Assembly (NCBI GenBank): GCA_017616445.1
Contig: JAFZYE010000054.1
Coordinates: 1-59,809 of the forward strand
Length of the DNA: 59,809 nt
Source: Bacteroidaceae bacterium
Lineage (GTDB): Bacteria > Bacteroidota > Bacteroidia > Bacteroidales > Bacteroidaceae
Direction: 5' to 3'
Numbering within the stretch: the stretch's first letter is position 1; each line of letters starts with the position of its first letter. The position numbers and the translations under genes are program-made. Below, piece by piece: positions 32,514 through 39,716 of the stretch. The notes under the pieces were generated by a model. It made no database searches and was not told where the DNA came from. It saw only the letters and a program-made list of their open reading frames with translations.

Positions 32514-34886
32514 ATGAATACAGAGAAAAAAGAAAATCGGAGTGTGGCCAGAGGGGTCATGTTGGTGTGGATTGGTGTGCTGGTGATTGTGTTGGCAGTG
32601 ATGGGTGTTGTCTATTCCATCTCGAAGGGATGGATGGGTGATATTCCAGAGATTGAGGAATTGCAGAACCCAATCAACAAATATGCATCGCGTGTGTATT
32701 CGGACGATGGTGTGTTGCTGGGTACATGGAGCTATGCAAGTCAGAACCGTGTGATGGTTCCATACGACTCCATCCCTGAGAATCTGGTGAATGCCTTGGT
32801 GGCTACGGAGGACGAGCGATTCTTCGAGCACTCGGGTATCGACTTCAAGGCACTCGGACGTGCCATCGTGAAGACGCTGATTATGGGTGACAAATCGGCT
32901 GGTGGTGGTAGTACGCTGACCCAACAGCTGGCCAAGCAGCTTTACACCGATGTGGCACACGACGTGAAGGGACGTATCCTGCAGAAGCCGATAGAGTGGT
33001 ACATCGCCGTGCAGCTGGAGAAGTACTACACGAAGGAGGAAATCATCGCGATGTATCTGAATCAGTTCGACTTCCTCTATAATGCAGTGGGTATCAAGAG
33101 TGCAGCGAAGACCTACTTCGGCAAGGCTCCATTCGACCTCGACCTGAACGAATGTGCAATCCTCGTGGGTATGTGTAAGAACCCATCGCTCTATAATCCG
33201 GTACGCGACAGCGAAGTATGCAGGGAGCGTAGGAACGTGGTGCTGCAGCAGATGCTGAAAGAGGGGTATATCACCCAGGCACAGTTCGACCTGACCCGCG
33301 AGATGCCGATTGATGTGTCGCTGTTCAAAATCGCATCGCACAATGAAGGTATCGCACCTTACCTGCGTGAATGCCTGCGTCAGATGATGATGGCCAAGAA
33401 ACCGGAGAGAAGCGATTATGCTTCCTATCAGTATCAGCAGTACTACGACGACTCGCTGATGTGGGAGACCGACCCGCTGTTCGGATGGTGTAACAAGAAC
33501 AAGAAGAAGAATGGCGACTACTATAACATCTACACAGATGGTCTGAAGGTTTATACCACCCTCGACACGCGCATGCAGAAATATGCGGAGGAGGCTATGA
33601 GGGAACATGTGGCGAAGTATCTGCAACCTGCATTCGAGACCCTCAAGAGCCGCTACTCGACCTTCCCGTACATCAACGTGAAGAAAGACCGTGTGGACCG
33701 TATCGTGAACCGCGCCATGAAGCAGTCTGAACGTTATAGACTGCTGAAGCAGGCAGGATGGTCGGAGAAGCAGATAGAGGAGTCGTTCAACACAACGACA
33801 TCGATGACTCTGCTGAAATACGAGAAGGACGGTACTTGCTCAGAGTTTGAGACGGAGATGACCCCGCGCGACTCTATCCTGTATTACAAGAAGTTCCTGC
33901 GCTGTGCCATGATGGCGATGGATCCTCAGACGGGTTATGTGCGTGCTTATGTGCCAGGTCTGGACTTCAAACACTTCCAATATGATAACGTGATGGGTTT
34001 CCATGGTGGACGCCGTCAAGTGGGGTCGACCATCAAACCTTATCTCTATAGTCTGGCTGTGATGAACGGTTGGACACCATGCGACGAAATCAATACCTCA
34101 CAGTTCTCCGCAGGAGGATGGGCACCGAAGGGTGGAGTAGGAGGCTATCGCACACTTGCAGCGGCCTTGGCTGCTTCGAGCAACCAGGCAAGTGCCCGAC
34201 TCATCGACCAGTTGCGTCCTGAGAACTTCATCAACCTGTTGCGTCAGTTCGGTATCCGTACGGTCAATATCGACCCGACACTCTCGCTCTGTCTGGGAAC
34301 GTGCGACATCAGCGTGGGTGAGATGGTGAGCGGTTATACCGCTTTCGCCAATCAAGGACTGAGAACCGCACCATTGCTGGTGACCCGCATAGAAGATGCT
34401 GATGGAAACGTGGTGGCTACGTTCACCCCTCGCACCAACGAGGTACTATCACCTGAGGCAGCCTATCAGATGGTGACGATGTTGAGAGGTGTCATCAACA
34501 GCGGTACAGGTCGTGCCCTGCGCTCATCAATCAGGGCTGATATGGGTGGAAAGACTGGTACGACGAACTCACATGCCGACGGTTGGTTCATGGGTTTCAC
34601 ACCTCATCTCGTGGTAGGTGCATGGGTAGGAGGTGATGACCGCGATATCCACTTCGATTCGATGGGTTACGGTCAAGGTGCGCGTGCCGCTTTGCCTATC
34701 TATCATAAGTTTATGGATAAGGTGTATAGGGATGGACGGTTCGGTATTACGCAGGACCAGAAGTTCATTCAACCAGAAGATTTCGACCCATGCTACGATG
34801 CGTTGGACGGCCTCCGCAGTTTGGAGCATGTGGGTGAAGAGGAAGTCGATGAGTACGAGAACCAGATAGATGCAGCTTTCCAATGA
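32514..34886 (+). CDS. Class A penicillin-binding protein (PBP1a type)
   Basis: 790 aa from the ATG at 32514 (an upstream GTG at 32493 is less likely). One N-terminal membrane helix anchors a glycosyltransferase domain with catalytic Glu99 (ATEDERFFEH) and GGSTLTQQLAKQLY. It is followed by a transpeptidase domain with Ser505 in the SxxK motif (GSTIK), SSN in AASSNQAS, and KTGT at Lys680. It polymerises and crosslinks peptidoglycan at the outer face of the inner membrane. kdsB starts inside its stop codon (ATGA), so the two are coupled, linking wall and LPS core synthesis. Confidence 0.96.
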   Translation: MNTEKKENRSVARGVMLVWIGVLVIVLAVMGVVYSISKGWMGDIPEIEELQNPINKYASRVYSDDGVLLGTWSYASQNRVMVPYDSIPENLVNALVATEDERFFEHSGIDFKALGRAIVKTLIMGDKSAGGGSTLTQQLAKQLYTDVAHDVKGRILQKPIEWYIAVQLEKYYTKEEIIAMYLNQFDFLYNAVGIKSAAKTYFGKAPFDLDLNECAILVGMCKNPSLYNPVRDSEVCRERRNVVLQQMLKEGYITQAQFDLTREMPIDVSLFKIASHNEGIAPYLRECLRQMMMAKKPERSDYASYQYQQYYDDSLMWETDPLFGWCNKNKKKNGDYYNIYTDGLKVYTTLDTRMQKYAEEAMREHVAKYLQPAFETLKSRYSTFPYINVKKDRVDRIVNRAMKQSERYRLLKQAGWSEKQIEESFNTTTSMTLLKYEKDGTCSEFETEMTPRDSILYYKKFLRCAMMAMDPQTGYVRAYVPGLDFKHFQYDNVMGFHGGRRQVGSTIKPYLYSLAVMNGWTPCDEINTSQFSAGGWAPKGGVGGYRTLAAALAASSNQASARLIDQLRPENFINLLRQFGIRTVNIDPTLSLCLGTCDISVGEMVSGYTAFANQGLRTAPLLVTRIEDADGNVVATFTPRTNEVLSPEAAYQMVTMLRGVINSGTGRALRSSIRADMGGKTGTTNSHADGWFMGFTPHLVVGAWVGGDDRDIHFDSMGYGQGARAALPIYHKFMDKVYRDGRFGITQDQKFIQPEDFDPCYDALDGLRSLEHVGEEEVDEYENQIDAAFQ

Positions 34887-35647
34887 AATATATAGGAATT
34901 ATACCAGCTAGATATGCTTCCACCAGATTTCCTGCCAAGCCACTTGCGATGCTGGGTGGGAAGATGGTGATAGAACGTGTGTACAAGCAGGTGGAGAACC
35001 AGCTTGATGATGTCTATGTGGCTACTGATGACGAACGGATAGAACAGGCCGTGAAGTCGTTCGGTGGGCAGGTGGTGATGACCAGTACAGAATGCCGGAG
35101 CGGAACAGACCGCTGTTGGGAAGCCGCTGATAAACTGCAACTGGAGACAACAGATGTGGTAATCAATATTCAGGGTGACGAACCTTTCATCCAACCACGT
35201 CAGATAGCTGCCATCAAAGCTTGTTTTGACGACCAGTCGGTAGATATTGCTACCCTCGTCAAGCCCTTCGTTCCAGCCGACGGATTGGCAGCACTTGAAA
35301 ACGTGAACTCCCCGAAGGTGGTGGTGAACAACAAAATGGAAGCACTTTACTTCTCACGCTCCATCATTCCGTTCACACGAGGAAAGGACAAGGAGGAGTG
35401 GTTGGCAGGACATACCTATTATAAACATATAGGAATCTATGCCTATCGAACGAATGTGCTGAAGGAGATTACGCGATTGCCACAATCGTCGTTGGAGTTG
35501 GCAGAATCGCTGGAGCAGTTGCGATGGTTGGAGAATGGCTATCGAATCAAAGTGGGGGTATCGGACATCGAGACCATCGGAATCGACACACCTGAAGACT
35601 TGGAAAGAGCAGAACAGTTCTTGCACAATGTAAAATGTAAAGTGTAA
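34883..35647 (+). CDS. kdsB: CMP-Kdo synthetase KdsB
   Basis: 254 aa. It activates Kdo with CTP for LPS inner-core synthesis. Visible features: the nucleotide-binding start IIPARYASTRFPAKPLAMLG, ATDDERI, INIQGDEPFI and YYKHIGIYAYR, with the C-terminal IETIGIDTPEDLERAE. The last residues (HNVKCKV) are encoded by TGTAAAATGTAAAGTGTAAA, an intergenic-type repeat also seen after 38094, so the natural C-terminus seems to have been extended by the repeat. It overlaps the penicillin-binding protein gene by four bases. Confidence 0.97.
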   Translation: MKYIGIIPARYASTRFPAKPLAMLGGKMVIERVYKQVENQLDDVYVATDDERIEQAVKSFGGQVVMTSTECRSGTDRCWEAADKLQLETTDVVINIQGDEPFIQPRQIAAIKACFDDQSVDIATLVKPFVPADGLAALENVNSPKVVVNNKMEALYFSRSIIPFTRGKDKEEWLAGHTYYKHIGIYAYRTNVLKEITRLPQSSLELAESLEQLRWLENGYRIKVGVSDIETIGIDTPEDLERAEQFLHNVKCKV

Positions 35648-35711
35648 ATATTATAAAAACTTATTAAGTTAAGAGTTAAGAAAGTCCGAATAATTGAATA
35701 ATGATATAGTT

Positions 35712-36176
35712 ATGAGACGATTTGTGTATGTGTTGTTGTGTGTTGGTGTGGCAGGTCTGGTGGCCTGTTCGGTAGATACCAACCACGAAGCTACGGCAAC
35801 GATTCAGTATGAGGGTTACTGTGACAGCGTAGTGTTTGTGCATCCAGAGGATAGCGTGTATGAACCATATATCCAGAAGATTATTACGTCGAAAACCACT
35901 CCGCTTGTAGGACCGAACTCGGTGTTCACGGAAACCGCAACCACTCAGGACGAGTATTATCAGAACGCTGTATACAACTGCAACCTCAAAGCCATGAAGA
36001 CGTATGAGTCGATGCTGCAAAACGTACCTGCAAGGGTGTTGCGCAATTCACTCGAGACAACCTATGGGGACTCAATTGATGTCTCGAAGCTGGGCTATTT
36101 CACCATCTATTACAGCCTTTACGGGTTTATCGACATGAAGACTGTGCAGGTGGGAACCACATACAAGGATTATTGA
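35712..36176 (+). CDS. Small lipoprotein of unknown function
   Basis: 154 aa from the ATG at 35712 (MRRFVYVLLCVG), with lipobox LVACS. The mature part is mostly alpha/beta with several Tyr residues and no recognised domain. It stands between kdsB and the rhamnogalacturonan lyase with no overlap on either side. I do not assign a function. Confidence 0.7.
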   Translation: MRRFVYVLLCVGVAGLVACSVDTNHEATATIQYEGYCDSVVFVHPEDSVYEPYIQKIITSKTTPLVGPNSVFTETATTQDEYYQNAVYNCNLKAMKTYESMLQNVPARVLRNSLETTYGDSIDVSKLGYFTIYYSLYGFIDMKTVQVGTTYKDY

Positions 36177-36234
36177 TGGCCGGACGACATCCGACTGTCT
36201 GAACAAATACAAATCATCATTCAACTAACCTGCC

Positions 36235-38082
36235 ATGAGACCTTACATCCTGCTGACCATGTTGGCTTTTTGTCAGATGACAATAGCCCAACCGAGATAT
36301 GACTTGAAGTGTATGCAACGAGAGAAACTCGGTAGGGGTGTAGTGGTGTGTCCGACGATGCAAGGTGACAGCGTGATCGTTTCGTGGCGATATCTTGATG
36401 ATGATGATGAGAAGACGGCCTTTCATGTCTATCGTGACGGGAAACGGCAGAATAAACAACCCATTACAGGTGCTACCTACCTCAAACTACCCAATGAAGG
36501 ACCTGCGGCATACGAGGTGAGAACGGTTGACAAAGGAAAGGAATCGCATCGGAACGATGGACGTTATGCCTTGAAGGCTGATGCTCCGAAAGGCTATCTC
36601 AGTATACCGCTCGACATCCCACAGGGTGGTACAACACCAGATGGACGTCCTTATGGTTATGGTGCCAATGATGCTTCGGTGGGAGATGTGGATGGAGACG
36701 GAGAATATGAAATCATCCTGAAATGGGAACCTACGAATGCTCGTGATAACGCACATGAGGGTTATACGGGTAGCGTGCTGTTCGATTGCTATCGACTCGA
36801 TGGAACACGCTTATGGCGCATAGATCTCGGACGAAATATCCGTGCAGGTGCCCACTATACTCAATTCATGGTGTACGACCTCGATGGAGACGGAAAGGCG
36901 GAGGTGGTGATGAAGACCTCGGATGGAACGATAGACGGAAAGGGGCGTGTGATTGGGGATAAAGACGCTGACTACAGAACGCGTGAGGGTAGGATAGGGC
37001 GTATCCTGTCGGGCAATGAATACCTGACGGTGTTTAGTGGACTGACAGGTGAGAACCTATGTACAATAGATTATGTTCCTGGACTCAATACAGGCGACTG
37101 GGGTGATAACTATGGCAACAGGAGCGAGCGTTATCTGGCATGTGTTGCCTATCTCGACGGAAAGCATCCGAGTGTGGTGATGTGTAGAGGCTATTATGCC
37201 CGTACCACTCTGACTGCTTGGGATTGGGACGGTAAGCAACTGAAACAACGTTGGGCATTCGATTCACAGAACAGAGGTATGAGAGAGTGGGGTGGACAAG
37301 GAAATCATAACCTGAGAGTTGCTGATGTGGATGGAGATGGGTGTGATGAAATCGTGTATGGCTCGATGTGTGTGGATCATAATGGAAAAGGATTGTGGAA
37401 TACGCGAATGGAACATGGTGATGCGATGCACCTGATGGGCTTCTTCCCCGATTCCGATCTGTTGCAGGTATGGGATGTGCATGAGAACCGTAGGGACGGT
37501 TCCACATTGATACAGGCCGCTACGGGTGAGGTTGTATTCCAGATTCCCTCGAATGCAGATGTGGGACGTGGGATGGCCGCAGATATTGACCCCACGAATT
37601 ATGGTGTTGAGATGTGGTCATCGGCCTCAGGAGGCATTGTAAATACGAAAGGAGAGGTGGTAAGCAGGGGACGCGTGTCTGTAAACTTTGCCATTTGGTG
37701 GACAGGCGATTTGAACAGGGAGTTGCTCGACGGAGCAAGAATCACCAAATACAATCCAGAGACGAAGCAGGTGGATATGTTGCTCGATATGTCGCGTGAG
37801 TGTAGTTTCAATAACGGGTCGAAGAGCAACCCGTGTCTGGAAGCCGACGTGCTGGGTGACTGGCGTGAAGAGGTAATCGTGAGGACTCGCAGAAGCGACG
37901 AGTTGCGTATCTACATCACAGATTATCCTACTCGGTATAGGTTCTATACATTTATGCAAGATATTCCATATCGTCTCAGTGTCGCTACCCAGAATGTGGC
38001 ATACAACCAACCATCGGAGTTAGGCTGTTACTTCGGATCGGATTTCAAGAAAGGAACGAGGTTCAGAGGATGGACGTTTTAG
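36235..38082 (+). CDS. Rhamnogalacturonan lyase, polysaccharide lyase family 11
   Basis: 615 aa with a signal peptide (cleavage after MTIAQ). The PL11 pattern is clear: an N-terminal fibronectin-like part (REKLGRGVVV ... WRYLDDD), then an eight-bladed propeller rich in Asp/Gly calcium-binding repeats (VGDVDGDGEYEIILKW, VYDLDGDGKAEVVMKTSDGT, VADVDGDGCDEIVYGS). The protein ends GSDFKKGTRFRGWTF. The enzyme cleaves the rhamnose-galacturonate backbone of pectin. No SusC/SusD genes accompany it here, so it may serve a locus elsewhere. Export beyond the periplasm is not evident. Confidence 0.95.
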   Translation: MRPYILLTMLAFCQMTIAQPRYDLKCMQREKLGRGVVVCPTMQGDSVIVSWRYLDDDDEKTAFHVYRDGKRQNKQPITGATYLKLPNEGPAAYEVRTVDKGKESHRNDGRYALKADAPKGYLSIPLDIPQGGTTPDGRPYGYGANDASVGDVDGDGEYEIILKWEPTNARDNAHEGYTGSVLFDCYRLDGTRLWRIDLGRNIRAGAHYTQFMVYDLDGDGKAEVVMKTSDGTIDGKGRVIGDKDADYRTREGRIGRILSGNEYLTVFSGLTGENLCTIDYVPGLNTGDWGDNYGNRSERYLACVAYLDGKHPSVVMCRGYYARTTLTAWDWDGKQLKQRWAFDSQNRGMREWGGQGNHNLRVADVDGDGCDEIVYGSMCVDHNGKGLWNTRMEHGDAMHLMGFFPDSDLLQVWDVHENRRDGSTLIQAATGEVVFQIPSNADVGRGMAADIDPTNYGVEMWSSASGGIVNTKGEVVSRGRVSVNFAIWWTGDLNRELLDGARITKYNPETKQVDMLLDMSRECSFNNGSKSNPCLEADVLGDWREEVIVRTRRSDELRIYITDYPTRYRFYTFMQDIPYRLSVATQNVAYNQPSELGCYFGSDFKKGTRFRGWTF

Positions 38083-38093
38083 GCCGCAAGCGG

Positions 38094-38160
38094 CAATGTA
38101 AAATGTAAAAAGGCAAAAAATTAAGAATTTGAGTTAAGAATTAAGAGTTAAGCGTTAAGA
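38094..38160. repeat. TGTAAAA and TTAAGAA tandem repeats
   Basis: Degenerate TGTAAAATGTAAAA units followed by ATTAAGAATT/GTTAAGAG units fill most of the gap between the lyase gene and the channel gene. Confidence 0.65.
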
Positions 38161-38166
38161 AAAGAT

Positions 38167-39048
38167 ATGACATTTGATGGTATTGAGAAATTGTTAGAGA
38201 CAAAAGTGTTTGGGATTACTTTATTGGATCCCATCTTGTTTTGTTTGAAGGCAATCGTCATCTTCCTGCTGATACAGGTGGCAGTATGGGTGATTCGGTT
38301 CCTGATGAATCCCGATCGCGCCAGACGGAAGAAACATAAGTTCGATGAGACCAGTATGGTGTTTTTCCGCAAACTGCTGGTTACCGTAGTGTACGTTTTG
38401 GGTGTGGCATGTATCCTCTATTTGATTCCACCATTGCGGACGTTTGCAACTTCCATACTTGCTAGTGCTGGTATCATGGCGATGGCGATAGGTCTGGCTT
38501 CGCAGGAGGCTTTGTCGAATTTTGTCAGTGGAATCTTCATCATTCTTGCCAAACCCTTCCGTATCGGTGATATCGTGACTTTGGATAGTGGACAGACGGG
38601 TAAAGTGACCGAGATAGCGATACGTCATACCATCATCACAACGGCAGAAAACCGTCAGGTCATCGTGCCGAACTCAAAAATCAATTCTGCTATTATCACC
38701 AACTCGACAATCAACGACACCCGCACTTGTGTGTTCGTAGAGGTAGGTGTAGCTTATTCCGAGAATCTCGATTATTGTATTGCGGAGATGCGTAAGGTGA
38801 TTGAGGCAGACCCTCGCGTGCTGGATAAGCGAACTGAGCAGGAGAAGACAGACGGGGTGGAGAAGGTCATCATCCGTGTGCTGGAATTGGGTGGCTCGTC
38901 CATTACTCTTCGTGCTTATGTGTGGGCATCCAATCCCGCAGAGGCGTTTGTGTTGAAATGTGATATGCTGAAGGCTGTGAAGGATCATTTTGATGAGGTG
39001 GGAATTGAAATCCCGTATCAGTATGTTAACGTGGTGAATAAAGTTTAG
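38167..39048 (+). CDS. MscS-type mechanosensitive channel
   Basis: 293 aa. Three N-terminal membrane helices end in the pore helix TM3, rich in Gly and Ala (ASAGIMAMAIGLASQEALSN), followed by the family signature FVSGIFIILAKPFRIGD and the beta domain with VTEIAIRHT and IVPNSKI. The C-terminal alpha/beta domain ends VGIEIPYQYVNV. It opens on osmotic downshock to release solutes. It is a small, canonical MscS. Confidence 0.95.
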   Translation: MTFDGIEKLLETKVFGITLLDPILFCLKAIVIFLLIQVAVWVIRFLMNPDRARRKKHKFDETSMVFFRKLLVTVVYVLGVACILYLIPPLRTFATSILASAGIMAMAIGLASQEALSNFVSGIFIILAKPFRIGDIVTLDSGQTGKVTEIAIRHTIITTAENRQVIVPNSKINSAIITNSTINDTRTCVFVEVGVAYSENLDYCIAEMRKVIEADPRVLDKRTEQEKTDGVEKVIIRVLELGGSSITLRAYVWASNPAEAFVLKCDMLKAVKDHFDEVGIEIPYQYVNVVNKV

Positions 39049-39077
39049 TTTATAGTCAGTTGAAATCGTTGAAAGTT

Positions 39078-39614
39078 GTGGATTATCAGAAGATTATAGA
39101 TAATTATTATCCAGAGGAGAACGAACAGAAGCAGATCCTTATTGTTCATAGTCGGCGAGTGGCAGATAAGGCACTGGAGCTAGCTGCCAATCATCCAGAG
39201 ATGAAACTTGACTTGCCTTTCATAGAAGAAGCGGCGATGTTGCACGATATAGGTATCAAGGACTGTGATGCCCCTGGCATCTATTGTTTCGGGACAAAAC
39301 CTTACATCTGTCACGGAACAATCGGGGCAGAGATGTTGAGGCAAGAAGGGTATCCGCGTCATGCTCTGGTTTGTGAACGTCATACAGGAACAGGATTGAC
39401 GTTAGATTATATTTTGACCAACAACTTACAGCTTCCACATCGGGATTTGGTACCCGTTTCCTTGGAGGAGCAATTGATTTGTTTCGCTGATAAATTCTTC
39501 TCAAAGACACATCCTGAACAGGAGAAGTCGATAGAGGCGGCATTGAGGAGTGTTGCAAAATTCGGTGACGAATGTGCAGAAAAATTCAATCATTGGTGCA
39601 AAATGTTCCTCTAA
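39078..39614 (+). CDS. HD-domain phosphohydrolase
   Basis: About 178 aa. The HD motif is visible: HSRRVADKALELA (first His) and MLHDIGI (His-Asp), with ICHGTIGAEMLR and FADKFFSKT further on. These metal-dependent enzymes hydrolyse phosphate esters of nucleotides or related molecules; the substrate is unknown. No ATG precedes the domain. Candidate starts are GTG at 39078 (MDYQKIIDNYYPE, chosen), TTG at 39069 and TTG at 39060. A terminator-like hairpin follows the stop. Confidence 0.85.
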   Translation: MDYQKIIDNYYPEENEQKQILIVHSRRVADKALELAANHPEMKLDLPFIEEAAMLHDIGIKDCDAPGIYCFGTKPYICHGTIGAEMLRQEGYPRHALVCERHTGTGLTLDYILTNNLQLPHRDLVPVSLEEQLICFADKFFSKTHPEQEKSIEAALRSVAKFGDECAEKFNHWCKMFL

Positions 39615-39653
39615 CGAGCATCTTTTTCCGTTCTTTAAGATTATTTATGATGG

Positions 39654-39678
39654 AACGAGACAATAGTCTCGTTATTTT
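39654..39678 (+). terminator. Terminator of the HD-domain gene
   Basis: AACGAGAC (39654-39661) pairs perfectly with GTCTCGTT (39666-39673) across a 4-base loop, followed by ATTTT. It abuts the promoter of the next gene. Confidence 0.75.
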
Positions 39679-39682
39679 GTCG

Positions 39683-39690
39683 TAACTTTG
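39683..39690 (+). promoter_or_regulatory. -7 box of the lptD-like gene
   Basis: TAACTTTG followed by C matches the strong Bacteroidota -7 box. The expected -33 position falls within the terminator hairpin of the previous gene. The transcript should begin near 39697. Confidence 0.65.
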
Positions 39691-39716
39691 CATTTTGGAA
39701 TGTGACCGACAAAATT

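Noticed and set aside
36235-38082. A complete polysaccharide utilisation locus around the PL11 gene
   Set aside because: No SusC, SusD or dedicated regulator lies nearby; only the lyase and, 5 kb away on the other strand, a GH2/GH51 pair.
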